64,000 bases of DNA from Sphingobacterium paucimobilis HER1398 (GTDB taxonomy: Bacteria; Bacteroidota; Bacteroidia; Sphingobacteriales; Sphingobacteriaceae). The stretch lies in NCBI RefSeq assembly GCF_000416985.1, contig NZ_ATDL01000015.1, positions 310,001 to 374,000 on the forward strand, in the 5' to 3' direction. This document shows, one piece after another, positions 25,963 through 34,375 of the stretch. Made by a program: the position numbers and the translations under genes. The notes under the pieces were generated by a model. The model made no database searches. It saw only the letters and a list, made by a program, of their open reading frames with translations, and was not told the DNA's origin. Position 1 is the first letter of the stretch; the number at the start of each line of letters is the position of its first letter.

Positions 25963-27401
25963 CTTCTCTTGATCCTACTTTTCACAAATTCATATAATAG
26001 CCTTACCGGCACCGCGGTAGCTCCTTTCTGGCGGTATCCTTTAGCCTCTTTGACAAATGCCGCACCTGCGATATCCAGATGTATCCACGGATAATCCGTA
26101 AAATGCTCCAGAAATACAGCAGATGTACTCACCCCTCCTATCGGGCCCCCGAGATTGCTCCTATCGGCGACACTCGACTTCAGCAACTCTCGGAACTCCT
26201 TCCATAGCGGCAATTGCAACAGCCGCTCGTACACCTCCTCTCCTATACCTTTCAATGCATCGATCTGTATCTGGTCATTGCCCAATACAGCTATCCCGTA
26301 TGGTCCCGTGATAGCCGCCGATGCTCCTGTGAGCGTCGCCATATCGATGACCAAATCCGGGTCGAAGCGTTTGGCATAGGTGAGTGCATCAGCCAGTATC
26401 AAGCGTCCTTCTGCATCCGTATTCTGTACCTCTACGGTAATTCCATCCATCATGCGTATGACATCGTCTACGACCAAGGCATCGGGAGCAATCTTGTTAT
26501 CGGTTGCAGGCACCAGCCCTACCACATAGTAAGGCAGCCTGTTGCCAGCTATCGCTGTCATGGTACCCAATACAGCAGCTCCACCGGCCATATCACTTTT
26601 CATGGAAATCATATTTCCGCCCACCTTTACCGAATACCCACCCGTATCGAACATCACCCCCTTACCAACGAGTACGATCGGTTTTTCATTGATCGCACCA
26701 GCAGGTCTGTACTGCATCACGCTAAACGTAGGCGACACGGTTGATCCTCGATTTACGGCCAGCAGTCCGCCCATTCCCAGCACTTCGATCTCACTTTTCT
26801 TCAAAATTTCGGTATCAAATCCAAATCGCTTTCCTGCGGCCTGCACCTCTCGGGCAAATTGTTCGGCATTCATCGCATTTGGAGGTTCGTTGACCAAAGT
26901 CTTGGTCAACGAAATAGCCTCTGTCAGTATTTTTAGCTCCTGGAGATCCGCCTGAGAAAACAATCGGGCCGGCAGGTGAGCTATTACGGTATCCTTATCC
27001 TTTTCGGTTTTGTACTTGTCAAAAGAATAACTGCTCAATATCATTCCCTCCAGTATCGCGTAGCGTTCCTTCTTTTCCAGTACATGGAGTCCCTTGATAC
27101 GCAGTGCATGCATACGGTGCTTGCGAATCAAACGATAAGCCGAAGCTCCTGCCAGCCGCAAGGTTTCGAGCTCTTTATCCGGGGCGACCACCATCGCTGT
27201 ACAGCGATGGCCAGAGACACTAAAGGTCTGTGGACTGTCCCCAAAAAATGCCTTTTCCATACGAGCAAGTAGAGCAGGCGATGCCCCCAAGCGCTGTGCT
27301 TGCCCGCGTTCCGTCAAAAATATAAGACTGTCCATTTCGGGGGGCACCGTCTCCTTGCCTGCATGGCCTACCACATCCAGGTGTAGATAATTATCCGCCA
27401 T
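25959..27401 (-). CDS. pepA: Leucyl aminopeptidase, M17 family
   Basis: 480 residues with all M17 signatures: [34 protein letters not shown] (metal-binding Lys and Asp) and [14 protein letters not shown], the family signature. The smaller N-terminal domain is at about 1-160. A cytosolic zinc/manganese exopeptidase that forms hexamers. The start overlaps the peroxiredoxin gene by 11 bp and the stop overlaps nrdB, so it is embedded in the operon. Confidence 0.92.
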   Translation of the reverse strand: MADNYLHLDVVGHAGKETVPPEMDSLIFLTERGQAQRLGASPALLARMEKAFFGDSPQTFSVSGHRCTAMVVAPDKELETLRLAGASAYRLIRKHRMHALRIKGLHVLEKKERYAILEGMILSSYSFDKYKTEKDKDTVIAHLPARLFSQADLQELKILTEAISLTKTLVNEPPNAMNAEQFAREVQAAGKRFGFDTEILKKSEIEVLGMGGLLAVNRGSTVSPTFSVMQYRPAGAINEKPIVLVGKGVMFDTGGYSVKVGGNMISMKSDMAGGAAVLGTMTAIAGNRLPYYVVGLVPATDNKIAPDALVVDDVIRMMDGITVEVQNTDAEGRLILADALTYAKRFDPDLVIDMATLTGASAAITGPYGIAVLGNDQIQIDALKGIGEEVYERLLQLPLWKEFRELLKSSVADRSNLGGPIGGVSTSAVFLEHFTDYPWIHLDIAGAAFVKEAKGYRQKGATAVPVRLLYEFVKSRIKRR

Positions 27402-28017
27402 ATTTCCCTTTCATTTGAGCCGTCAGGGTCGACTGACTGGGCGTCCAGCCACAGGCAGTAAGTTCTTCCGTCTGCAATGCGTCCAATACCCGTATTACCT
27501 CGTCCACATTGCGTCCTACGTTCATCGGATACACCGCCACCCATTGGATAATACCTTTCGGATCGATGATAAATGTCGCTCGATAAGCCACCCGTTCCTG
27601 TTCATCCAAGATCCCCATCTCCCCGGCCAGGGATTTGGACGTATCTGCCAGCATCGGGATCCGCAGATCCGCAAGCCCAGGATGCTGTTGCCTCCAAGCC
27701 AGATGGACATATTCGGTATCCGTAGATGCTCCGATAACGACCGCATTACGGTTTTCAAATTCAGGAGACTTATGGTCAAATTCAATGATTTCGGTCGGGC
27801 ATACAAACGTGAAGTCTTTAGGCCACCAGAACAATATGGTCCACTTGGCACTGTCCGATCCATAGCACTGGTTTATATCTGTAATCTGGATTCCCTCAGG
27901 AGTCGTCAATACCGCCTTTTTAACAAAATCAGGCAATTTATCCCCTATCGACAATATGCCTTTTTGGATCAACTGTCCTTGTTGACCATTTATTAGTTTT
28001 TTGACTGAATTACACAT
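27391..28017 (-). CDS. Peroxiredoxin, AhpC/TSA family
   Basis: 208 residues. FWWPKDFTFVCPTEI carries the peroxidatic Cys. A conserved Arg/Thr region (ATFIIDPKGIIQWVAVYPMNVGRNVDEVIRVLDALQ) follows, and ACGW near the C-terminus provides the likely resolving Cys, so this is a typical 2-Cys AhpC-like enzyme. It reduces hydrogen peroxide and alkyl peroxides with thioredoxin or AhpF. No ahpF is seen nearby. Its neighbours are SOD and ribonucleotide reductase, consistent with a peroxide-protection role. Confidence 0.9.
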   Translation of the reverse strand: MCNSVKKLINGQQGQLIQKGILSIGDKLPDFVKKAVLTTPEGIQITDINQCYGSDSAKWTILFWWPKDFTFVCPTEIIEFDHKSPEFENRNAVVIGASTDTEYVHLAWRQQHPGLADLRIPMLADTSKSLAGEMGILDEQERVAYRATFIIDPKGIIQWVAVYPMNVGRNVDEVIRVLDALQTEELTACGWTPSQSTLTAQMKGKYGG

Positions 28018-28021
28018 TTTA

Positions 28022-28489
28022 TTATTGGTCTGTTGTTATTAAATCATTTTCGAGAAGCTGTTCGTTCACCATTTCGACGAGATGTCGTCGCTTGGCATCG
28101 CCCTCGTCCGATTGCTGTACAAAGCTCGCATAGTTGGCTATTGCCGCTCTGAGATCCGATTGGATCTCCACAAAATCAATCTGCTTTCTCCGGATCAGAT
28201 GAAAGAGATAATGGATGCTGCGCTTCAGCATATTCTCCCCTTCGTCATCCTTGCCCAGCTGTTGGTACATACTTGCCAGATTATTACAAGAAATAAGAAA
28301 TACCTGTATGAAGGGAATTTTCAGTCGTACACAATCCCCGATATGGTCATTAAGTACCTCAGCTCTGTACAGCGCATCATTATACAGCGACATGGCCTGT
28401 TGCCAATCTCCCTTCTCAAAAGCGCCATTGGCCGATAAGGTCAATGTCTGCCAATGTTCTTCCACATGTCTCATACAGCTGTCCCCCAT
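28022..28489 (-). CDS. TPR-like small protein of unknown role
   Basis: 155 residues; a second start at 28474 (MRHVEEHW) is possible. Helices with TPR spacing are visible: GAFEKGDWQQAMSLYNDALYRAEVL and SCNNLASMYQQLGKDDEGENMLKRSIHYLFHLI. No signal peptide. It sits 1 bp after sod and 4 bp before the peroxiredoxin gene, an arrangement that suggests a partner of one of these antioxidant enzymes. The function itself is not known. Confidence 0.7.
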   Translation of the reverse strand: MGDSCMRHVEEHWQTLTLSANGAFEKGDWQQAMSLYNDALYRAEVLNDHIGDCVRLKIPFIQVFLISCNNLASMYQQLGKDDEGENMLKRSIHYLFHLIRRKQIDFVEIQSDLRAAIANYASFVQQSDEGDAKRRHLVEMVNEQLLENDLITTDQ

Positions 28490-28490
28490 T

Positions 28491-29087
28491 TTATTTTAAG
28501 TTTTCATTTGCAAAATCCCAGTTGACCACCTCCCAAAAATTCTCCACAAATTTGGGACGGGCATTGCGGTAATCGATGTAGTAAGCATGCTCCCATACAT
28601 CCAGTGTGAGTATCGGCTTTTTCCCTTCGGTGAGCGGCGTATGCGCATCCTTCATCGCCAGTATCTCGAGCACTCCATTTTCATCTTGCGCCAACCAGGC
28701 CCAGCCCGCTCCAAACAACTTGACTGCCGTCTGCGAAAACTGGTCCTTGAAAGCCTCAAAACTCCCGAAATCCCTATCGATCAGTGTACCTACTTCTCCG
28801 ACAGGGGCCGCGCCTCCATCAGGAGACAGACAGTTCCAAAAGAAACTGTGATTCCAATGCTGGGCCGCATTGTTGAACAATGGCGTATTGCCTTCTGAAA
28901 AACTCTTTGAAATTATAGCTTCGACCGTAGCTCCTTCCAATGCCGTGTCTTTAATCAACCCATTGAGGTTGTTGACATAGGCCGCATGGTGCTTGCCATA
29001 GTGATAGTCGAATGTTTCGGCTGTGATCACCGGATCCAGCGCGCCGCTGTCATAAGGGAGTTCCGGCAGTGTTAATGTAATCTTCAT
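28491..29087 (-). CDS. sodB: Superoxide dismutase, Fe/Mn family, iron-type signature
   Basis: 198 residues. Metal ligands are in HHAAYVNNLNG, NNAAQHWNHSFFW and LDVWEHAYYIDY. The Gln in NNAAQHWNH is at the position where FeSODs and many cambialistic enzymes carry the second-sphere Gln, while typical MnSODs have Gly there, so an iron-type or cambialistic enzyme is favoured. Its start codon overlaps the stop of the small gene at 29087 as TAATG, implying translational coupling. First large gene of the operon. Confidence 0.92.
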   Translation of the reverse strand: MKITLTLPELPYDSGALDPVITAETFDYHYGKHHAAYVNNLNGLIKDTALEGATVEAIISKSFSEGNTPLFNNAAQHWNHSFFWNCLSPDGGAAPVGEVGTLIDRDFGSFEAFKDQFSQTAVKLFGAGWAWLAQDENGVLEILAMKDAHTPLTEGKKPILTLDVWEHAYYIDYRNARPKFVENFWEVVNWDFANENLK

Positions 29088-29254
29088 TAGTGTCTATTTT
29101 TCTGTTTTAATACTTTAATTGCTCTCTTCAGTTGGTTGATCTGCTGCATACACGAGGTAGCCATTTTTAGATTCCTTTTCATGAGTTCTCCTGTCCTCAA
29201 TTGCCGCTCGAGATAGTTCTGATTTTCTTCCAACAAGGCTATTACAAAATCCAT
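29087..29254 (-). CDS. 55-residue helical protein leading the sod operon
   Basis: A short frame from the ATG at 29254, MDFVIALLEENQNYLERQL..., is rich in charged and leucine residues (KRNLKMATSCMQQINQLKRAIKVLKQKN) and predicts a helical hairpin or coiled coil. Its stop overlaps the sodB start (TAATG), and a good promoter lies about 30 bp upstream, so it is the first gene of the transcript. The style resembles the 69-residue protein at 62274. Function unknown. Confidence 0.65.
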   Translation of the reverse strand: MDFVIALLEENQNYLERQLRTGELMKRNLKMATSCMQQINQLKRAIKVLKQKNRH

Positions 29255-29283
29255 ATCGTCTTTATTTTATAAATTAGCTCAAC

Positions 29284-29314
29284 AAACTTACAAAGTTAGA
29301 TTCATCTAACAAAA
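29284..29314 (-). promoter_or_regulatory. Bacteroidota-type promoter of the sod-nrd-gpm operon
   Basis: On the minus strand a TTTG box (29314-29311) and a TAAGTTTG box (29291-29284) are separated by 19 bp. This matches the Bacteroidota housekeeping consensus TTTG / TAnnTTTG with 19-21 bp spacing. The predicted start is near 29277, about 20 bp before the ATG at 29254. Confidence 0.75.
29296..29311. promoter_or_regulatory. Perfect palindromic operator between the two promoter boxes
   Basis: GTTAGAT-TC-ATCTAAC is a perfect 7-bp inverted repeat with a 2-bp spacer. It lies exactly between the TTTG and TAAGTTTG boxes, where a dimeric repressor would block sigma binding. The TTAG...CTAA ends recall metal-dependent DtxR/MntR-type operators, which would fit SOD and ribonucleotide reductase genes. 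The repressor identity is inference. Confidence 0.6.
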
Positions 29315-29455
29315 TAGTTTAAACAAAAAAATACCCTAAAGAATACAGACGGCATCTTCAGGGTATACCCGAAATTGAGATCATATGTCAAAATAAGCGT
29401 CTCAACAGCGCATTTAAGGGTTAGATCTTCTTATGACAACACAAGGCGGTGCCTA

Positions 29456-29968
29456 TTATTTGGCCAAGTGCAGTTGAACAAAGCCGTTATGGACTTCACA
29501 ACCTGCCAAGTTAAACTTTGAATGGAGGGCTGGATTGCTCACCAGGTGCCCGCCGTCTCCAATAATAAGAGGGCTGATGTTGAAATATATATCCGTTACA
29601 AGGTCACGGTCCAGAAAAGCGTTGAATGTCCCGACACCACCGCCGACAGCGATTTGCGTCACACCTTTAGTGGAGAAATAGGCAATCGCTTCTTCAGGTG
29701 TACGGACTATAGTATATTCAGTTGAGGCAACCGTTTCTGCGGACAGGACGACCATATCGACAGTCGCAAACAACGCTTTTATATGCTCGGGAAACTGCTG
29801 AAAGTTTTCAAAAGTTTTCGCGCCAATAACCATGCTGCCTACTCGTTTTGCCATCTCTACATAAAAACCCATTGCTTCCTGCGGAAGCGAGTGGTGGGGA
29901 TTGTCCGATACCAATGCTTTTCCATTGGCTGAAATATTTGCGACAAGTATTACCTTCATTATATTCAT
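29456..29968 (-). CDS. RibD/dihydrofolate-reductase-like oxidoreductase
   Basis: 170 residues; a start at 29959 (MKVILVAN) is equally good. The fold is DHFR/RibD C-terminal-like: VILVANISANGKALVSDN, SMVIGAKTFENFQQFP, IAVGGGVGTFNAFLDRDLVTDIYFNISPLIIGDGGHLV. Such single-domain proteins are NADPH-dependent reductases of unclear substrate. A possible TAGTTTTG minus-7 box lies upstream (29994-29987 on the minus strand). The divergent HxlR regulator 80 bp away is the likely controller of this gene. Confidence 0.75.
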   Translation of the reverse strand: MNIMKVILVANISANGKALVSDNPHHSLPQEAMGFYVEMAKRVGSMVIGAKTFENFQQFPEHIKALFATVDMVVLSAETVASTEYTIVRTPEEAIAYFSTKGVTQIAVGGGVGTFNAFLDRDLVTDIYFNISPLIIGDGGHLVSNPALHSKFNLAGCEVHNGFVQLHLAK

Positions 29969-30047
29969 CTTTTAAAAATTCAACAGCAAAACTATGAGGT
30001 ATTAACTTTATATTCACTATGGATTACCTTTAGGAAAGTTACTATAT

Positions 30048-30395
30048 ATGAGATGTACAGCGGAAAAACCTTCGAAAGAAAACATATTAGCATTGGAAGA
30101 TGCGATTGAATTACTTCGCGGAAAATGGAAAATCAGCATTCTGCGAAACTTATCGTACGGAGAAATGCGGTTCAAAGATTTACAGGAAGCTGTAACAGGT
30201 ATTTCGCCCAAAGTTCTTTCCAAAGAATTACAGGATCTGGAACAGCACTTATTGATTACGAGAACGGTTAACAATACGAAGCCTGTCACCGTTTCTTATG
30301 CCATTACGGAACATGCCAGCAAAACAGTCCCTCCCATTATCAACGCCTTACTTGAATTTGGATTGAACCACCGGAAAAAAATAAAAGAAGGGTAA
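30048..30395 (+). CDS. HxlR-family transcriptional regulator
   Basis: 115 residues. The winged-HTH signature is clear: ALEDAIELLRGKWKISILRNLSYGEMRFKDLQEAVTGISPKVLSKELQDLEQHLLITR, then VSYAITEHASKTVPPIINALLEFG. HxlR proteins commonly sense electrophiles or redox state and regulate an adjacent, divergently transcribed reductase. That matches the gene at 29456. Convergent with pyruvate carboxylase across a strong terminator. Confidence 0.88.
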   Translation: MRCTAEKPSKENILALEDAIELLRGKWKISILRNLSYGEMRFKDLQEAVTGISPKVLSKELQDLEQHLLITRTVNNTKPVTVSYAITEHASKTVPPIINALLEFGLNHRKKIKEG

Positions 30396-30401
30396 AGATG
30401 A

Positions 30402-30438
30402 TTTTAAGGTTTGGGTCCATAGAACCCAAACCTTAAAA
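30402..30438. terminator. Bidirectional terminator between hxlR and pyc
   Basis: A perfect 15-bp stem (30402-30416 and 30424-30438) with a 7-nt loop is A/T-rich at the outer ends, so each strand gets a T-run at its 3-prime side. It separates two convergent genes. Confidence 0.85.
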
Positions 30439-30440
30439 TA

Positions 30441-33400
30441 CTACTCAATAATAATCACCAGATCATTGGCGTCCACCATGGTGCCTGCAGGGAGAACGAT
30501 TCTTTTCACTTTTCCAGCAGTGACCGCGCATACTGTAGATTCCATCTTCATGGCCTCTATGACAAACAACGGTTCATCTTCTCCCACGACATCACCCTCC
30601 TGAACATGAATCTTAGACAACAGTCCACGTAGAGGCGACCCTACCTGATTAGCATCACCGGAATCACATTTGGTATGGACTTTCTTTTCCACATGTACCG
30701 ATCGGTCGACTACTTCGATGTTGCGGGTCTGCCCATTCAGTTTAAAAAACACGGTGCGGCGGCCCTCGTCATCTGCCGGACTGATAGAGAGCAATCTCAC
30801 CAGCAGTGTCTTGCCCTTGGCAATATCCACGGTAGTCTCCTGCCCGATCTCCATTCCATATAAAAATATAGGTGTCGATACCAATGAGACATCTCCATAT
30901 TTACGATAGGCATCCAAGTAATCCAGGAACACCTTTGGATAGAATTTATAGCTCAGGTAGTCTGTCATCGACAGGTCGTCCCCGTAGCTGGCGCAGAATG
31001 CCGCATAATCGGTCTCTATATCCAACTCAGGCAGGTGTTTGTTGGGCCGATCCGTACTAGCCGGATGCCCTTTCAAGATGATCTGCTGCATCTCTGACGG
31101 GAAGCCTCCCGCCGGCTGGCCGATATCTCCCTTGAAAAAAGAGATCACCGAATCGGGAAAGGAAAGCGTATCGCCCCGCGCGATCACATCCTGAGCCTGC
31201 AGGTTGTTGGACACCATAAACTGCGCCATATCGCCTACCACCTTAGAGCTGGGCGTCACCTTGACGATATCGCCAAATAGAATATTGGCATCCGCATAGG
31301 CTTTTTTGATCTCCGGTATCCGATCCCCCAGTCCCAATGCATTGGCCTGCTGTCTCAAGTTTGAATACTGACCACCCGGAATCTCATGTTGGTACACCTC
31401 CGCCGATCCCGCATTCATTCCCGATTCGAACGGCATATAGTACCTACGCACCGACTCCCAGTAGTCACTGTAGTCCTGCAGTCCCTGCGCATCGTAGGCC
31501 AGCTCCCGATCCTGAAAGCGCATCATCTCTACCACGGCATTGAAATTGGGCTGTGAGGTGAGTCCAGATAAAGCTCCCAACGCACAGTCGACCACATCGA
31601 CCCCAGCTTCGATCGCCTTGAGATAAGTTGCCGCCTGTACGGAGGACGTATCATGGGTATGTAAGTGTATCGGGATAGCAATCGTATCCTTCAGCGCAGT
31701 TATCAGTTCTTGTGCCGCATACGGTTTCAACAGCCCCGACATATCCTTTATAGCCAGCATGTGGGCCCCGGCATTTTCGAGGTCCTTGGCGAGCCGCAAG
31801 TAATAGTCCAGGTTATATTTGCTTCTTTTGGGATCCAGTATATCGCCAGTATAACATAGCGCACCTTCTGCAATACCTCCAGTATACTTGCGTACCATCT
31901 CGATACAGGGTGCTATATTTTCCATCCAATTCAACGAATCAAAGATGCGGAACACATTCACCCCAGTCTCCCAGCTTTTCTCGACAAAGGAAGCTATTAA
32001 ATTGTCGGGATACGCCGAATAGCCCACGCCATTGCATCCGCGTATCAACATCTGCAACAGAATATTGGGTATTGCCTCACGGAGCTTAGCCAACCGCTGC
32101 CAAGGATCCTCCAACTGAAATCGCAGCGCGACATCAAATGTCGCTCCGCCCCATACCTCCATGCTGAATGTCTGCGGATGTGCTTTAGCAAAGCCCTCCG
32201 CTACCTTCAACATATCATAAGTACGTACCCGTGTAGCGAGCAGCGACTGGTGGGCATCCCTAAATGTAGTATCGGTGTACTGGATTGCTTTTTCCTCTTT
32301 CAACCAGCGGCACAGCCCCTCGGCACCGAGTTCGTCCAATCTGTTTTTCGAACCATACGGAAAGGCCGATACCGGATCATATATCGGTGCGACAGGTTTT
32401 TCCAGATCTGCAGGCTTCCCTGTGTGCACATCGGCATTTCCATTGACCGAGACATCTGCCAGAAAAGAAAGCAGCTTGGTACCGCGATCCAACCGCTTAG
32501 AGGGTTTGAACAATTGCGGGTTGGACGCCAAAAAGCCCACGTGAACCTGCCCTGCCAAAAAAACAGGATGGGTCACCAGATTCTCCAAAAAAGCAATATT
32601 ATTTTTTACCCCTCTGATGCGGAACTCGCGCAGTGCCCGATCCATGCGATAGGCTGCTTCCTCCAAGGTCTTGCCATGCGTACTCACTTTGACCAACATC
32701 GAATCAAAGAATGGGCTAACCTTCATTCCCGGATAGGCACTTCCTTCGTCCAAACGAACCCCAAATCCAGCTGCATTACGATAAGTAACTATCGTACCGT
32801 AGTCAGGGCGGAAATCATCTGCTGGATCTTCTGTCGTGATGCGGCACTGTATAGCATACCCATTGGTTTTTATGTTTTTCTGTTCCGCCAGTGCTAAGGC
32901 CGTATCCGAAAGCGCATAGCCTGCAGCGATATAGAGCTGTGTACGGATAAGATCCACCCCCGTTATCATTTCCGTAATCGTGTGTTCGACCTGTATTCGC
33001 GGATTGACTTCGATAAAATAGACCTGCTCTTCACTGTCCAGCAAAAACTCGACCGTACCCACATTGTCATAATTGGCCAACCGTGCTATCGCAGTAGCGT
33101 ACTTGTAGAGCAGCTCTTTTGTCGGTAAAGAAAGGTTGCTTGCCGGTGCTACCTCTACCACCTTCTGGAAACGGCGCTGTACAGAACAGTCTCTCTCGTA
33201 GAGATGGACGACATGACCAAAACGATCAGCTACCACCTGAACTTCGATATGTCTCGGATTCTCAATGTACTTTTCCAGGAAGACCGTGCCGTCCCCAAAA
33301 GCGTTGAGTGCCTCCTGCTGCGCGCTGACAAAAGCCGTCTCCAGCTCCTCCGAATTGCGGACGATGCGCATACCGCGTCCTCCCCCTCCGGCAGACGCCT

Positions 33401-33878
33401 TCAGGATGACGGGATAGCCGATACGGGCAGCCTCGGACAGTGTACGGGCACTATCGGACAAGGTGCCCTTGCTGCTCTCGATAATCGGCACCTGAGCCGC
33501 TACAGCGACCTCCTTCGAACGTACCTTGTCGCCCAGCATTTCCATCACATGAGGAGATGGCCCCACAAAAAGGATACCTTCGGCCGCACAGCGTCGAGCA
33601 AACTCCGGATTTTCGGAGAGAAAGCCATAACCCGGATGGATGGCATCGGCGCCACATTGTTTGGCGGTACGTACGATAGCCTCTATATCCAGATAAGGCT
33701 TCAATGGTTGATCATCTCCTCCGATCTGATAAGCTTCATCGGCCTTGTACCGATGTAAGGAATAGCGATCTTCGTAGGTAAAGATAGCAACCGTGGCGAT
33801 TCCCAGCTCATTGCACGCTCTGCTGATACGGATAGCGATCTCTCCGCGATTAGCAATAAGCACTTTTTTGATGTTCAT
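30441..33878 (-). CDS. pyc: Pyruvate carboxylase
   Basis: 1145 residues from the ATG at 33878 (MNIKKVLIANRGEIAIRISRA); the longer frame to 33935 adds a non-conserved tail. Domains in order: biotin carboxylase with ATP grasp (KASAGGGGRGMRIV, EKYIENPRHIEVQV, FIEVNPRIQVEHTITE); carboxyltransferase (YTDTTFRDAHQSLLATRVRTYDM, MEVWGGATFDVALRF, HLHTHDTSS); and a C-terminal biotinyl domain with the biotin-lysine motif EAMKMEST. It carboxylates pyruvate to oxaloacetate for anaplerosis. It is a single-gene transcript ending at the 30402 terminator. Confidence 0.95.
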   Translation of the reverse strand: MNIKKVLIANRGEIAIRISRACNELGIATVAIFTYEDRYSLHRYKADEAYQIGGDDQPLKPYLDIEAIVRTAKQCGADAIHPGYGFLSENPEFARRCAAEGILFVGPSPHVMEMLGDKVRSKEVAVAAQVPIIESSKGTLSDSARTLSEAARIGYPVILKASAGGGGRGMRIVRNSEELETAFVSAQQEALNAFGDGTVFLEKYIENPRHIEVQVVADRFGHVVHLYERDCSVQRRFQKVVEVAPASNLSLPTKELLYKYATAIARLANYDNVGTVEFLLDSEEQVYFIEVNPRIQVEHTITEMITGVDLIRTQLYIAAGYALSDTALALAEQKNIKTNGYAIQCRITTEDPADDFRPDYGTIVTYRNAAGFGVRLDEGSAYPGMKVSPFFDSMLVKVSTHGKTLEEAAYRMDRALREFRIRGVKNNIAFLENLVTHPVFLAGQVHVGFLASNPQLFKPSKRLDRGTKLLSFLADVSVNGNADVHTGKPADLEKPVAPIYDPVSAFPYGSKNRLDELGAEGLCRWLKEEKAIQYTDTTFRDAHQSLLATRVRTYDMLKVAEGFAKAHPQTFSMEVWGGATFDVALRFQLEDPWQRLAKLREAIPNILLQMLIRGCNGVGYSAYPDNLIASFVEKSWETGVNVFRIFDSLNWMENIAPCIEMVRKYTGGIAEGALCYTGDILDPKRSKYNLDYYLRLAKDLENAGAHMLAIKDMSGLLKPYAAQELITALKDTIAIPIHLHTHDTSSVQAATYLKAIEAGVDVVDCALGALSGLTSQPNFNAVVEMMRFQDRELAYDAQGLQDYSDYWESVRRYYMPFESGMNAGSAEVYQHEIPGGQYSNLRQQANALGLGDRIPEIKKAYADANILFGDIVKVTPSSKVVGDMAQFMVSNNLQAQDVIARGDTLSFPDSVISFFKGDIGQPAGGFPSEMQQIILKGHPASTDRPNKHLPELDIETDYAAFCASYGDDLSMTDYLSYKFYPKVFLDYLDAYRKYGDVSLVSTPIFLYGMEIGQETTVDIAKGKTLLVRLLSISPADDEGRRTVFFKLNGQTRNIEVVDRSVHVEKKVHTKCDSGDANQVGSPLRGLLSKIHVQEGDVVGEDEPLFVIEAMKMESTVCAVTAGKVKRIVLPAGTMVDANDLVIIIE

Positions 33879-34224
33879 GATATGTATTAAGTTTAAAAAA
33901 GGTGTTTCTCTCATAATCCCCTCCAAATCGAACATTTATCCGGAGCGGTATCTATTGCGGGATCTGGTGGGCCAAACAATAAATATTATTGTAAAATTGC
34001 ACACTATTGGCAGAATTACCAAAGTAAAATCTAAATTTCAATAAAAAAGAAAAGAATATTGACTTGTCACCGAATAAAAAACAGACATAAAGAGCTATTC
34101 CGTATTAAATTCAAAAAAAACAACTATTAACATCACTATCAGCGGATTATAGTGAAATACTTGTTTTTTAGAGATCGTGCAAAAGATGCCCTCGTCAGTG
34201 GGCGCTTTTTTGTCTGCCGTTTTG
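33879..34224. other. Intergenic region upstream of pyc, ending in the tRNA terminator
   Basis: AT-rich, about 345 bp. It should hold the pyc promoter on the minus strand, but no good TTTG/TAnnTTTG pair was found by eye. At 34188-34203 a short GC hairpin with T-rich flanks on both sides probably ends the tRNA transcript. No gene is seen. Confidence 0.45.
34188..34203 (-). terminator. Short terminator hairpin downstream of the tRNA pair
   Basis: A GCCC/GGGC stem with an 8-nt loop; on the minus strand it is followed by ATCTTTT. It lies 21 bp after the 3-prime end of the tRNA-Gln gene, so it probably closes the unit hypothetical gene, tRNA-Lys, tRNA-Gln. The stem is short, so confidence is moderate. 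Confidence 0.45.
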
Positions 34225-34296
34225 TTCTGATAACAGGGCTCGAACCTGTGTCCATCCGGTCCAGAGCCGGACGCTCTACCACTGAGCTATATCAGA
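34225..34296 (-). tRNA. tRNA-Gln (anticodon CTG)
   Basis: 72 nt. A perfect 7-bp acceptor stem (TCTGATA with TATCAGA), TA at positions 8-9, D arm GCTC-AGTGGTA-GAGC, anticodon stem TCCGG/CCGGA with loop CTCTGGA giving anticodon CTG, and T arm ACAGG-TTCGAGC-CCTGT. CCA is not encoded. Its D arm and anticodon flanks closely resemble those of the neighbouring tRNA. Confidence 0.88.
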
Positions 34297-34302
34297 AATC
34301 CG

Positions 34303-34375
34303 AGATAGGTGTAGGGCTCGAACCTACGTCCATTCGGGTAAAGAGCCGAACGTTCTACCACTGAACTAACCTATC
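34303..34375 (-). tRNA. tRNA-Lys-like (anticodon CTT) with an 8-nt anticodon loop
   Basis: 73 nt. The acceptor GATAGGT/ACCTATC, D arm GTTC-AGTGGTA-GAAC and T arm GTAGG-TTCGAGC-CCTAC are perfect. The anticodon stem TTCGG/CCGAA encloses eight nucleotides, CTCTTTAC, instead of seven. With U33 before it the anticodon reads CTT (Lys). Its 5-prime end at 34375 shares one base with the stop codon of the upstream gene, so the tRNA must be processed from the mRNA. Confidence 0.72.

Noticed and set aside
32178..32897. 239-codon plus-strand frame
   Set aside because: Antisense to the pyruvate carboxylase gene; no features of its own.
34152..34364. 70-codon plus-strand frame
   Set aside because: It runs antisense through both tRNA genes; its residues (TGLEPVSIRSRAG, GLEPTSIRV) are translations of the tRNA T arms and anticodon arms.
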